A program made the translations under genes and the position numbers. DNA of 64,000 nucleotides from Lacipirellula limnantheis (GTDB lineage Bacteria > Planctomycetota > Planctomycetia > Pirellulales > Lacipirellulaceae), in the NCBI RefSeq assembly GCF_007746075.1, contig NZ_CP036339.1:5857786-5921785 (forward strand). Direction: 5' to 3'. Shown piece by piece: positions 36,380 through 44,730 of this stretch. Numbering within the stretch: position 1 is the stretch's first letter; every line of letters starts with the position of its first letter. Under the pieces are notes generated by a model. It made no database searches, had not been told where the DNA came from, and worked only from the letters and a program-made list of their open reading frames with translations.

Positions 36380-37435
36380 ATGACGACCAAACTTAAGGAT
36401 ATTGCTCTGGCGACGCTCGCAGCGTCGTGCATGACCACACTCAGCTGGGGAGCCGAACCTATGGGCGTTGAGCCGCGACCAGTGGGCAAAATCGAACGAC
36501 ACGATCCGGCGCTTGACGCGATCGTCGATCCGAACACGCCCATCGAGATTCTCGCCGAGGGTTTCGAGTGGAGCGAAGGCCCCGTCTGGTGGCGGGCCGA
36601 CGGGTCGCTCCTCTTCTCCGACATTCCGCGGAACACGATCTTCAAGTGGAGCGAACAAGGCGGACTCGAAGAGTTCCTGAATCCCTCGGGCTACACCGGC
36701 GAGATTCCGCGCGGCGGGGAGCTTGGCTCGAACGGGTTGGCCATCGATCCCCAGCAACGGCTGGTCATGTGCCAGCATGGCGACCGTCGGGTCGCGCGGC
36801 TCGAGTCGCCGCTCAAGCCGGGAACGAAGCCTGCGGCGAAGTTCGTCACCGTCGCCGATCGGTGGGACGGCAAGCGATTCAATAGTCCGAACGATCTGGT
36901 CCTGCACTCGAATGGCGCCGTCTACTTCACCGATCCGATGTACGGGCTGCAAAAAGGGGGCGACCCCAGCACGGCGGAAATCGACTTCATGGGCGTCTAC
37001 CGCTGCGGTCCCGACGGCAAGGTGACCCTCGCTACGCGGGCGATGACCAAGCCAAACGGACTGGCCTTTTCGCCTGACGAGAAGATTCTTTATGTCGGCC
37101 AATCGGATAGCGAAGCGGCCATCTGGCGGGCGTTCGACGTCCAGGCGGACGGCACGCTGACGAACGAGCGAGTTTTCTTCGATGCCACCGACCTGGTGAA
37201 GCAGGGACTCAAAGGCGCCCCCGACGGATTCAAGGTCGACAAGAACGGTAACCTGCTGGCGACCGGGCCGGGCGGCGTGCTAGTGATTTCGAAGGACGGC
37301 AAGCACCTGGGCACGATCTCGACCGGCGAGGCGATTGCCAATTGCGCCTGGGGCGACGATGGCGGCACGCTCTACATGACGAGCCACATGTATTTGGCGC
37401 GCGTCAAGACGAAGACCCGCGGTGCGGGCTTTTAG
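36380..37435 (+). CDS. Exported SMP-30/gluconolactonase-like protein
   Basis: 351 residues from ATG 36380, chosen because the signal peptide LATLAASCMTTLSWGAEP follows directly; the earlier open frame is not protein-like. It is a six-bladed propeller of the SMP-30/LRE family: FEWSEGPVWW (metal Glu), SNGLAIDPQQRL, RFNSPNDLVLHSNG (metal Asn), FTDPMYGLQKGG, MTKPNGLAFSPDEKILYVG (Asn/Asp). It likely opens sugar lactones with a divalent metal, in the periplasm. The metal-binding residues are present. Confidence 0.92.
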   Translation: MTTKLKDIALATLAASCMTTLSWGAEPMGVEPRPVGKIERHDPALDAIVDPNTPIEILAEGFEWSEGPVWWRADGSLLFSDIPRNTIFKWSEQGGLEEFLNPSGYTGEIPRGGELGSNGLAIDPQQRLVMCQHGDRRVARLESPLKPGTKPAAKFVTVADRWDGKRFNSPNDLVLHSNGAVYFTDPMYGLQKGGDPSTAEIDFMGVYRCGPDGKVTLATRAMTKPNGLAFSPDEKILYVGQSDSEAAIWRAFDVQADGTLTNERVFFDATDLVKQGLKGAPDGFKVDKNGNLLATGPGGVLVISKDGKHLGTISTGEAIANCAWGDDGGTLYMTSHMYLARVKTKTRGAGF

Positions 37436-37506
37436 CCCCCGGCTCCGGCGGGGGTCGGTTTCTTTACAGGTACGCATGGCCACGCGTAGCGCTACCCCCT
37501 GGCGGA

Positions 37507-38465
37507 CAACATTATGCAAACGCCATCAGATCGTTTCCTCGTCGCAAGTGGTTTCTAGCGGCCTGGATGCAGAGTTTGGCGTTCACCCAGAGGGTGACGC
37601 GCGGCAGTCGCCTCACCCAGTTGGGGAGTGGTCCGAGCCCGCCGCCGAAATTGGTGAGTTGAGCGAAGCGTTGCTCGATGTACGTCCGCTGCTTGAAGAG
37701 TGCTTGGCCATCGGCGGTCGTCAGCAGTTCGATCGACTGCAAGCGGCCGATGCTGTGGCGGCGGTGGCCCAGCGCTCGTCCCGCGCGACGCTGCGGAGCG
37801 ATCAACGTCACGCCCGACCGTGCGGCGATCTCGTGCAGCGGGTTGCTGTCGTAGTTGCCGTCGGCCAGGACGCAGCCTCCGCCGACTTGCGGCAAGAGTC
37901 GCCGGGCGACCGTCTGTTCGCTCACGTTGAGCGGCTGGATTTCGCACGCCACGAGCGCATCGATCGTCCAGACGGCGTGCAGCTTGTAGCCGCGGGCCGG
38001 GCCGCCGACGCCATGCCCGCGCGTGGCGTCGGGATCCTTGCTGAAGCCTCCTACCGGCAACGGCTTACCGTCGAGGAAGCTCACCTCCGGCGGGTGCGGG
38101 CCCTGCCAGCAACGCTTCCTCAACCGCTCGATCAGTTCCACGGCCGCCGCCGTGCGGAGACGACGGCTCGCCGTCGATTGGCTCGGCAGCCGCACCTGCC
38201 ATGACGACGGCCAATTCTCCGGCCGACACGCCCAACTCACCGGTCGATCGTGGATCACCGCCCAGAGATAGACGCCGACGATCCAACTGACCGAATAGAC
38301 GTGTCCCGAACGATCGCTGCATAACCGCCGAGTCAAACGGTATAGTACGCTCCAGAGTTCGCGTTCCATGGCTCACCTCCTAGAAACGTGTCAGGTCTCT
38401 AGGAACAGCCTGGAACGCGGGCCTTTTTACCGCTAGCGACGCGTGCTAGCTATTGCATTATGTTG
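37507..38465 (-). mobile_element. IS element of 959 bp with readable ends and 4-bp target duplication
   Basis: Terminal inverted repeats CAACATTATGCAAA (left) and, read inward from the right, CAACATAATGCAAT match at 12 of 14 positions. They are flanked by a direct 4-bp duplication CGGA (37503-37506 and 38466-38469). One transposase gene fills the element and its stop codon lies within the left repeat. IS5/IS4-type by transposase; the insertion sits in a repeat sequence, not in a gene. Confidence 0.82.
37512..38369 (-). CDS. DDE transposase (IS5/IS4-type)
   Basis: 285 residues, with a perfect AGGAGGT ribosome site before the ATG. An N-terminal region (SGHVYSVSWIVGVYLWAVIH) is followed by the RNase-H-like catalytic core. 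VSFLDGKPL is the first Asp, GCVLADGNYDSNPLHE the second, and YIEQRFAQLTNFGGGL the Glu in the usual YxEQRF form. All three acidic residues are present and the frame is intact, so the element may still be active. It probably arrived recently, given the clean target duplication. Confidence 0.9.
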   Translation of the reverse strand: MERELWSVLYRLTRRLCSDRSGHVYSVSWIVGVYLWAVIHDRPVSWACRPENWPSSWQVRLPSQSTASRRLRTAAAVELIERLRKRCWQGPHPPEVSFLDGKPLPVGGFSKDPDATRGHGVGGPARGYKLHAVWTIDALVACEIQPLNVSEQTVARRLLPQVGGGCVLADGNYDSNPLHEIAARSGVTLIAPQRRAGRALGHRRHSIGRLQSIELLTTADGQALFKQRTYIEQRFAQLTNFGGGLGPLPNWVRRLPRVTLWVNAKLCIQAARNHLRRGNDLMAFA

Positions 38466-38469
38466 CGGA

Positions 38470-38849
38470 GCCAGGGGCTGCAAGACTAATGCCGAGAAAT
38501 TGCTAGTCGGCCATGTTGGCCAAGGCGGTTTCTTGGCCGACTCGGGCCAAAATGGACAAAATCCTGAGGTCGGCGCGCATTCTTCTTCGCATCACTGCAA
38601 GCGGGCGACCGCAGTGATGGGTTGAAATTGGGTTCCGTTGTCAAATATCAGCGCATTGCTGTACGCGCATCCTGGGATGACCTGTGGCCTATTTTCAACA
38701 CAAAAGTTTGCGGAATTCTGCTGGCCAAAAATGGGGGCTTGCAATAAGTAAGTGGCGTCTCGACGCACTCCCGGAGGGCGTGGCCCGCCGGCTACAATCA
38801 GGGGCTGCCCTTGTTGACGTGCGTTCCCCTGAATGGCGATGGCGACCTG
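38470..38849. other. Intergenic gap, no gene seen
   Basis: 380 bp between the IS element and the alcohol dehydrogenase gene. A GGCCATGTTGGCC palindrome near 38511 is the only structure of note. The promoter of the dehydrogenase is expected here. Confidence 0.4.
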
Positions 38850-39881
38850 ATGAAAGCCCTGTTGCTAAGCGAGTATCGAACACTGAACGTCGTCGAGATG
38901 CCCATTCCGGCGATCAGCAGCGACGAAGTACTGGTGCGCGTCGGCGCGTGCGGCATTTGCGGTAGCGACGTCCATGGTTTCGACGGCTCGACCGGACGGC
39001 GGATTCCGCCGCTCGTGATGGGTCACGAGGCGGCCGGCGTTATCGAAGCGGTAGGCGGCGAGGTGCGCGACTTTGCCGTCGGCGAGCGGGTGACGTTCGA
39101 TTCGACCGTCTCCTGCGGGGAGTGCGACTACTGTCGCGCAGGCTGCGTGAATCTCTGCGACAACCGGCAGGTGCTGGGGGTTTCATGCGGCGACTATCGA
39201 CGGCATGGAGCGTTTGCCGAGTTCGTCGCCGTGCCGGAACGGATTCTTTATCGCCTGCCGGACGGACTGTCGCTGGAGCACGCCGCGCTGATCGAGGCAG
39301 TGTCGGTCGCCGTCCATGGGGTGAAGCGATTCGTACCTCGACCGCACGACGACGTGGCGATCATCGGGACCGGGATGATCGGACTGCTCGTCGTCCAGGT
39401 GTTGCGGCACTATGGCTGCCGGCGACTCATTGCGGTCGACGTCGATGACGATCGACTGGCGCTGGCGAAAAGGTTCGGCGCCACTGATGCGCTCAATGCA
39501 AAGCAAGTCGACGCAACAGAAGCGATTTTAGAACTGACGGACGGACGCGGCGTCGCGGCGGCGTGGGAGGCTGTGGGAGCCACCCCGACGGTGCAGACGG
39601 CAGTCAACTGCGTGGCCAAGGGAGGTCACGTCACGCTGGTGGGAAACGTTTCGCCAAACGTCGAGTTGCCTTTGCAGGCCGTGGTAACGCGCGAGCTGAC
39701 GCTGCATGGGACGTGCGCCTCGAGCGGCGAGTATCCCGAGTGCATCGAACTAATGGCGAGCGGCGCGGTCAACGTGCGGCCGCTGTTGAGCGCGGCGATT
39801 TCGCTCGAGGAGGCGCCGGACTGGTTTCAACGGCTTTACTCACACGAGCCAGGGTTAATGAAGGTGGTGGTGACGCCGTAG
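38850..39881 (+). CDS. Zinc-dependent alcohol/polyol dehydrogenase (MDR family)
   Basis: 343 residues from ATG 38850. VGACGICGSDVHGFDG gives the catalytic zinc Cys, GHEAAGVI the His/Glu pair, and SCGECDYCRAGCVNLC the four-Cys structural zinc site. The Rossmann loop GTGMIGLLVVQ precedes AVDVDDDRL, where the Asp after beta-2 prefers NAD. It belongs with sorbitol/threonine/galactitol-phosphate-type dehydrogenases. It probably forms a sugar-oxidation pair with the SDR gene 215 bp downstream. Confidence 0.9.
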   Translation: MKALLLSEYRTLNVVEMPIPAISSDEVLVRVGACGICGSDVHGFDGSTGRRIPPLVMGHEAAGVIEAVGGEVRDFAVGERVTFDSTVSCGECDYCRAGCVNLCDNRQVLGVSCGDYRRHGAFAEFVAVPERILYRLPDGLSLEHAALIEAVSVAVHGVKRFVPRPHDDVAIIGTGMIGLLVVQVLRHYGCRRLIAVDVDDDRLALAKRFGATDALNAKQVDATEAILELTDGRGVAAAWEAVGATPTVQTAVNCVAKGGHVTLVGNVSPNVELPLQAVVTRELTLHGTCASSGEYPECIELMASGAVNVRPLLSAAISLEEAPDWFQRLYSHEPGLMKVVVTP

Positions 39882-39950
39882 TGAGCCCTCGGTTTGAAGG
39901 AAGTAAGTTCAACAGCCATCATTCGCGAAGTGCTTAGCGGATGACGACTT

Positions 39951-40023
39951 AAACACAGAGCACTGAGAGCACGGAGGAATACTGAGTCTGATCGCCCTCT
40001 AATCTTCTCTGTGTTCTCTGTGG
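39951..40023. repeat. CACAGAG-type inverted repeat, copy 1
   Basis: AAACACAGAGCACTGAGAGC... faces CTTCTCTGTGTTCTCTGTGG across about 25 bp, forming a long imperfect stem in the gap between the dehydrogenase and SDR genes. Other copies lie at 44531, 54291 and 57825. Confidence 0.65.
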
Positions 40024-40095
40024 AAAATACGATTCGTGAAAGCAAATGAATAAGCTTCTAATGGACCGGTGGCTAACAGGGATTTTGAACAAACC

Positions 40096-40878
40096 ATGAG
40101 CACTGATCACTTTGATCTGGCTGGTCGGACGGCGTTAATCACCGGCGCGAGCCGCGGATTGGGGCAGGTGTTTGGACGAGCGCTCGCGCGCGCGGGGGCA
40201 GATCTCATCGTCACCAGTCGAAAGGCGGAGGATCTCACGCCATTCTGTCATGAAGTCGAAGCGATAGGGCGACGGGCATTGCCGCTAGAGCTCGATGTGC
40301 GCGATCAGTACAGCATCGAGGCGATGTGCAAGGCGGCGATCGCGGCGGTCGACAAGATCGACGTCCTCGTCAACAACGCCGGGTGCAATATTCGCAAGCC
40401 GGCGCTCGAGGTGACGTGGGATGATTGGAACACGATCCTCGACACGAACCTGCGGGGGTCGTTCTTCGTGGCTCAGGGAATCGCGCGACATATGGTGGAG
40501 CGCGGCTACGGCCGGATTATCAACATTGGGTCCGTCACATCGGTCTGCGGTTACGCCGGACTGGGCCCCTATGGCGCTAGCCGCGGGGGCATCAAGCAAC
40601 TGACGATGAGCCTCGCCGACGACTGGGGGCCGCATGGCATTACCGTCAACTGCCTGGCGCCGGGGTGGTTCAAGACGAACCAGAACCGGGCCCTCTACGA
40701 ACAAGAGGGGTGGGTCGAATATCTGACCGATCGCATTCCGCTGAAGCGTCCGGGAAAGCCGGATGACCTGGAGGGGGCGATCGTCTTTTTGGCGTCGGAT
40801 GCGAGCGCTTATGTCACCGGCCAGACGCTGCTGGTCGACGGCGGCATCTCGGGCGGGCCGGTGAAGATTAAGTTATAG
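40096..40878 (+). CDS. SDR oxidoreductase (gluconate 5-dehydrogenase-like), Lys of YxxxK is Arg
   Basis: 260 residues from ATG 40096; a GTG at 40069 would add nine residues. TGASRGLGQ is the cofactor loop, NNAG the structural motif, INIGSVTS the catalytic Ser. The expected YxxxK reads GPYGASRGG, so the general-base lysine is Arg. Further family blocks are VNCLAPGWFKT and DGGISGGP. The Arg is a conservative change and may be a subfamily trait, but it changes the proton relay. The substrate is probably a sugar acid or polyol. Confidence 0.87.
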   Translation: MSTDHFDLAGRTALITGASRGLGQVFGRALARAGADLIVTSRKAEDLTPFCHEVEAIGRRALPLELDVRDQYSIEAMCKAAIAAVDKIDVLVNNAGCNIRKPALEVTWDDWNTILDTNLRGSFFVAQGIARHMVERGYGRIINIGSVTSVCGYAGLGPYGASRGGIKQLTMSLADDWGPHGITVNCLAPGWFKTNQNRALYEQEGWVEYLTDRIPLKRPGKPDDLEGAIVFLASDASAYVTGQTLLVDGGISGGPVKIKL

Positions 40879-40970
40879 GTTGATCGTTGGTCATCCTGAG
40901 CGAAGCGAGGGATCTGGCGTCTCGGACGGGATGTCAGATTCTTCACTCCGCTCAGAATGACGTCCACGGC

Positions 40971-41996
40971 CTAAGGCTCGACCACCGGACGGCCTTCGGG
41001 GTCGACTTCGGGGAGGGTGGCTTCGGTGCCTTCGGGGGCCATCGTGGCGAGGTGGACCACCGCTTCTCCTTGCTGGACGAGCGGGTTGTTCGTGTGGCCG
41101 ATGACGAGGCCATCTTCGGCGGCGACTAGGGGCGCGGCGTCGTCGCCAAAAGCGTCGGCGACCATGCCGAGTTGCTGTCCCGCGGAGACGCGGGCGCCAA
41201 GCTTGACGTCGAGTCGCAGGATGCCGCTGTTGAGGGCGCGAACCCAAGAGGTTTTGGCAATCAGGGCCGAATGCTTTCCCTTGATCCGAGGCGCCGTGGA
41301 CCGCATGCCGAGAGCCTGTAATACGCGGAGGACGCCGTCGCGGCCGAGTTGGATCGCTTCGTCGTCGAAGCGGAGGGGCTCGCCCGCCTCGTAGACGAGG
41401 GTGCGGATGCCAGCGTCGGTGGCGGCTTTGCGGAGCGAGCCGTCGATGGCGCCGGCGTGCATGATCACCGGGGCGCCGAAGGCTTCGGAGAAGCGGCGCG
41501 TCTCTTCGTCGTGAAGATTCGCACGGATCTGCGGCAAGTTGGTGCGATGGTTCGAGCCCGTGTGAAGATCGATGCCGTATTGGCACTTCACCACGACTTC
41601 CTGCATAAAGAGGAAGGCGAGCCGCGCGGCAACTGAGCCGCGCTCCAGGCCGGGAAACGAACGATTGAGGTCGCGGCGATCGGGGAGATAACGCGACTGG
41701 GCGTTGAAGCCGAAGACGTTAACGATCGGCACGGTGATCAGGCAACCGGCAAGGTCGCGCGGGACGATCTTCTCAAGCACTCGGCCGATGATCTCGACGC
41801 CGTTCACTTCGTCGCCGTGAACGGCGGCGCTGATCCAGACCGTCGGGCCGGGCTTGGCGCCGTTGACCACCATGATCGGCAGGGTGAGGCTAGTGCCGGT
41901 GGGGAGCTTGGCGACCGGGATTTCGATGCGTCGACGTTCGCCGGGGTTGACGAAGACGCCCGCGACTTCAATAGGTAGATTGCTGACTTTGGGCAC
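40971..41996 (-). CDS. Succinylglutamate desuccinylase/aspartoacylase-family zinc hydrolase
   Basis: 341 residues from GTG 41996, which has AAGGA six bases upstream. The region further upstream holds a hairpin and is probably not translated. Zinc motif: AAVHGDEVNGVE (His, Glu) and IDLHTG (His). RDLNRSFPG supplies substrate-binding Arg/Asn. The C-terminal 90 residues form a biotinyl-like beta domain. In many proteobacteria a gene of this type accompanies rimK and the zinc protease found directly upstream here. It may remove acyl or glutamyl groups, but the substrate is unproven. Confidence 0.88.
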   Translation of the reverse strand: MPKVSNLPIEVAGVFVNPGERRRIEIPVAKLPTGTSLTLPIMVVNGAKPGPTVWISAAVHGDEVNGVEIIGRVLEKIVPRDLAGCLITVPIVNVFGFNAQSRYLPDRRDLNRSFPGLERGSVAARLAFLFMQEVVVKCQYGIDLHTGSNHRTNLPQIRANLHDEETRRFSEAFGAPVIMHAGAIDGSLRKAATDAGIRTLVYEAGEPLRFDDEAIQLGRDGVLRVLQALGMRSTAPRIKGKHSALIAKTSWVRALNSGILRLDVKLGARVSAGQQLGMVADAFGDDAAPLVAAEDGLVIGHTNNPLVQQGEAVVHLATMAPEGTEATLPEVDPEGRPVVEP

Positions 41997-42050
41997 GGCT
42001 CGTCCTTGAGTTGTCACCCGAAGCACTGCAAGGTGCGCTTCGGGCATTTT

Positions 42051-42134
42051 CAGCCCCCGGCTTTGCCGGGGGGCTAAAGAACTTCACGCCGACCATGCCG
42101 CAAGGCCGACCCCCCGGCGGAGCCAGGGGCTACA
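42051..42134. repeat. CCCCGGCGGAGCC-type repeat, intact copy
   Basis: AGCCCCCGGCTTTGCCGGGG forms a local hairpin. About 45 bp further CCCCCCGGCGGAGCCAGGGG forms the second arm. It lies between the aspartoacylase-like gene and rimK. The same element, split by an IS, is at 37435-38488. Confidence 0.65.
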
Positions 42135-42140
42135 AACGCT

Positions 42141-43043
42141 CTACCCTTTTCCTTTATCTCGCTGCAGTCCCGCCTTCGCATTCTTTTCGATGAACTCGAT
42201 GATCTTCGCCGCGACGTCGACGCCGGTTGATTTTTCGATGCCTTCCAGGCCTGGCGACGAATTGACTTCCATGACCACGGCGCCGTGGTTGGAGCGGAGA
42301 ACGTCGACGCCGGAGATGTTCAGTCCCATCGTGCGGGCGGCGCGGACCGCGGTCGAGCGTTCTTCGGGAGTGATCTTTACCTTTTCAGCGCTGCCGCCGC
42401 GGTGGAGATTCGAGCGGAACTCGCCGGGGGCAGCTTGGCGCTTCATGCTGGCGACGACTTTGCCGCCGACGACGAAACAACGGACGTCGCTGCCGCCCGC
42501 TTCCTTGATGTACTCCTGGACGAGGATGTTCGCATCGAGGCCGCGGAAGGCTTCGATGACCGCTTGGGCCGCCTTCTTCGTTTCGGCGAGGATGACGCCG
42601 ACGCCCTGGGTGCCCTCAATCAGCTTGACCACCAGCGGCGTGCCGCCGGCGAGGCTGATGACGCCGTCGATGTCTTTGGTGGAGTGAGCGCAGCCGGTGA
42701 CCGGCAGTCCGACGCCGTCGCGGGCGAGGAGCTGCAGGCTGCGGAGCTTGTCGCGCGAGCGGCTGATCGCTTGCGATTCATTGGCGACGAAGACGCCCAT
42801 CATCTCAAACTGCCGGACCACGGCGGTGCCGTAGAAGGTGTTCGACGCGCCGATGCGAGGGATGATGGCGTCGACCTTGAGCGGTTCGCCCTGGTAGATC
42901 ACCTGCGGCCGACGGGACGTGATGTCCATATAGCAGCGCAAGTAATCGACGATGAACATTTCGTGGCCGCGGTTTTTGCCGGCCTCTTTCAGTCGCATCG
43001 TCGAGTAGAGCGACGGCCGCCGCGACAGGATCGCGATCCTCAT
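42141..43043 (-). CDS. rimK: RimK, ribosomal protein S6-type L-glutamate ligase
   Basis: 300 residues from ATG 43043 with GGAG six bases upstream; the start MRIAILSRRPSLYSTMRLKE is canonical. ATP-grasp features are PLVVKLIEGTQGVGVILAET (nucleotide loop), LVQEYIKEAGGSDVRCFVVG and VVMEVNSSPGLEGIEKSTG (metal ligands, Asn/Glu). It adds glutamates to the C-terminus of S6 or other acceptors. Its start overlaps the zinc protease stop by ATGA, so the two are coupled. Confidence 0.96.
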   Translation of the reverse strand: MRIAILSRRPSLYSTMRLKEAGKNRGHEMFIVDYLRCYMDITSRRPQVIYQGEPLKVDAIIPRIGASNTFYGTAVVRQFEMMGVFVANESQAISRSRDKLRSLQLLARDGVGLPVTGCAHSTKDIDGVISLAGGTPLVVKLIEGTQGVGVILAETKKAAQAVIEAFRGLDANILVQEYIKEAGGSDVRCFVVGGKVVASMKRQAAPGEFRSNLHRGGSAEKVKITPEERSTAVRAARTMGLNISGVDVLRSNHGAVVMEVNSSPGLEGIEKSTGVDVAAKIIEFIEKNAKAGLQRDKGKG

Positions 43044-43543
43044 TCTGATCTCCGTTTCTTTCTCTTCGCTGGCTTCTTCAATGATGCATTCGAAACGCGC
43101 GACTGGCTTACAACATACGACCGACCTGGATCGACCACAAACCTCCCTCGGACGGCTTCGCGCCCCAGCAGCATGCGGAACCCCATTTCGTCGCGAGCGG
43201 CCAGGGTGAGCTCGATGGGCCAACGCTGGCCGTCGAGTTCGATTTCGATGCTGACGACAGGACGATTGGTGGTATGACCGCTGGAGCTGCGTATCTGGCG
43301 AAACTCTAGCACGGGAGCTTCAGCGCGGAGGGTGGTTTTCACGTCCCGCTGCAAGGGATGGACCACAAACCGCACCCAGCGGACGCCGTCGCGATCAAAT
43401 TCTTCGACGTCGAAGGCGTGAAGGGACGAACTGCGGGCGCCCGTATCGATCTTGACTTTGATGGCGTCGATGCCGAGGGCCGGGAGTGCGATCCATTCCC
43501 GCCAGCCGACGATCGGTTTAGGTGGTTTTTGCGGCGCCTTCAT
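43040..43543 (-). CDS. ATP-dependent zinc protease / RimB-like retropepsin-fold protein
   Basis: 167 residues from ATG 43543. The aspartyl-type motif KIDTGARSSSLHA and later RSSSGHTTNRPVV and GFRMLLGREAVRGRFVVDPG define the family that accompanies RimK. In pseudomonads RimB controls RimK-mediated S6 glutamylation. The partner gene rimK starts in its stop codon. The C-terminal Lys/Arg tail (KKPAKRKKRRSE) is basic, perhaps for ribosome contact. Confidence 0.9.
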   Translation of the reverse strand: MKAPQKPPKPIVGWREWIALPALGIDAIKVKIDTGARSSSLHAFDVEEFDRDGVRWVRFVVHPLQRDVKTTLRAEAPVLEFRQIRSSSGHTTNRPVVSIEIELDGQRWPIELTLAARDEMGFRMLLGREAVRGRFVVDPGRSYVVSQSRVSNASLKKPAKRKKRRSE

Positions 43544-43645
43544 GGCGGGAAAGGGTTGGCGGGTGGGGTTGTTCTTACAGTGGCCAAGACATTGAACCAC
43601 GACGACGCGACGGGCACAACGGAAGTCCGGGCGTCACCCATACTT

Positions 43646-43716
43646 TCTTTGCGCCTTCGCGCCGTGGCGAGAGATGTTAAGGAGAGACGTGTCAAGCCAA
43701 GGCGCGAAGACGCAAA
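43646..43716. repeat. GCGCGAAGGCGC-type inverted repeat, copy 1
   Basis: CTTTGCGCCTTCGCGCC is answered by GGCGCGAAGACGCAAA about 35 bp later. It lies between the zinc protease gene and the SDR gene, both on the minus strand. A longer, perfect copy is at 52474-52549. Confidence 0.65.
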
Positions 43717-43735
43717 TCGAAAACGGTGGGAAAAC

Positions 43736-44503
43736 CTACAGGCCGGGGCTGCTTTGCATAATGCCGCCGTCGGCGAAGATCGTGGTGGCGGTGATGTAGC
43801 TGGCGGCGTCGCTGGCGAGGAAGGCGACGACGCTGGCGATTTCGCTCGGTTGGGCCATCCGGCCGACGGGGATCGCGTCGTCCAGTTTTTGCAATAGCGT
43901 CGGATCATTCATCGTCGACGTGTTGATCGGCGTGGCGACGGCGCCCGGGCCGACGCCGGCGACGAGAATCTTGTGCGGGGCAAGCTCGACGCCCGCCGTG
44001 CGGGTGAGCATACGCATGCCGCCTTTCGACAGGCAGTAGGCGATGTTGCCGGGCATTGGCCAATCCTCGTGGACCGAGGTGATGTTGACGATGCGACCGC
44101 CCGTGCCTTGCTTGATCATTTGCTTCGCGGCGAGTTGGGTGCCGAAGAAGGCGCTCTTGAGATTGATTTCCAGCACTTTTTCGTACTGCTGCTCCGTCGT
44201 GTCGAGGACATTGGTGCGGGTTTCGACGCCGGCGTTGTTGACCATCACGTCGAGGCGTCCGAACTTGGCGACGGCGGCGTCGATGAGCTTTTGCAGGTCG
44301 GCGACCTGGCTGACGTCGGCGTCGACGCCGATCGCCTGCACGCCGAGAGCGGCGACTTGCTTTTCGAGCGCAACGGTCGCTTCGGGGTGGGCGACGTAGT
44401 CGATGACGACGCTGGCGCCTTGGCGGGCGAGTTCAAGGACGATCGCCAGGCCGATGCCGCTGTTGCCGCCGGTGACGATGGCGACTTTGCCTTTGAGAGT
44501 CAT
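43736..44503 (-). CDS. SDR oxidoreductase (glucose 1-dehydrogenase-like)
   Basis: 255 residues. TGGNSGIGLA is the cofactor loop, VNNAGVETR the NNAG motif, NITSVHE the catalytic Ser, and YCLSKGG the intact YxxxK. It ends DGGIMQSSPGL, as in glucose 1-dehydrogenase-type enzymes. Residues after beta-2 (IDYVAHPEA) favour either cofactor. It is cytoplasmic. It is a separate transcription unit, with repeats on both sides. Confidence 0.92.
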   Translation of the reverse strand: MTLKGKVAIVTGGNSGIGLAIVLELARQGASVVIDYVAHPEATVALEKQVAALGVQAIGVDADVSQVADLQKLIDAAVAKFGRLDVMVNNAGVETRTNVLDTTEQQYEKVLEINLKSAFFGTQLAAKQMIKQGTGGRIVNITSVHEDWPMPGNIAYCLSKGGMRMLTRTAGVELAPHKILVAGVGPGAVATPINTSTMNDPTLLQKLDDAIPVGRMAQPSEIASVVAFLASDAASYITATTIFADGGIMQSSPGL

Positions 44504-44530
44504 TTAGTTTCGTCCCTTGTATGAAGGATT

Positions 44531-44717
44531 AAACACGGAGACACGGAGATCACGGAGTAAGGCGAATAGTTTGGATCCGCCGATGGACGCAGATGAACAC
44601 AGATAAGTCTTATTAGCGTCCATCAGCATCAATTACCGGTACAAACCGTTTTCTACATTCGCTTAGCGTCTTGTCCCTGACTTTCTTAACTTGCCTTCCT
44701 CCGTGCCTCCGTGGTCT
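44531..44717. repeat. CACAGAG-type inverted repeat, copy 2
   Basis: AAACACGGAGACACGGAGAT on the left faces CTTCCTCCGTGCCTCCGTGG on the right across about 140 bp. It fills most of the gap between the SDR and GMC genes. Confidence 0.65.
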
Positions 44718-44730
44718 AACTACTCTTCTC

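Larger units (their letters stand above)
37435..38488. repeat. CCCCGGCGGAGCC-type repeat split by an IS element
   Basis: The left arm (AGCCCCCGGCTCCGGCGGGG at 37435) and about 40 bp of spacer are followed by a right arm cut in two: CCCCCTGGCGGA up to 37506 and CGGAGCCAGGGGCTGCAAG from 38466. Joined across the IS, they reproduce the uninterrupted copy at 42051-42134 with one mismatch in the shared core. Confidence 0.75.

Noticed and set aside
37422..38204. 260-residue plus-strand frame across the IS element
   Set aside because: It is antisense to an intact DDE transposase with all catalytic residues.
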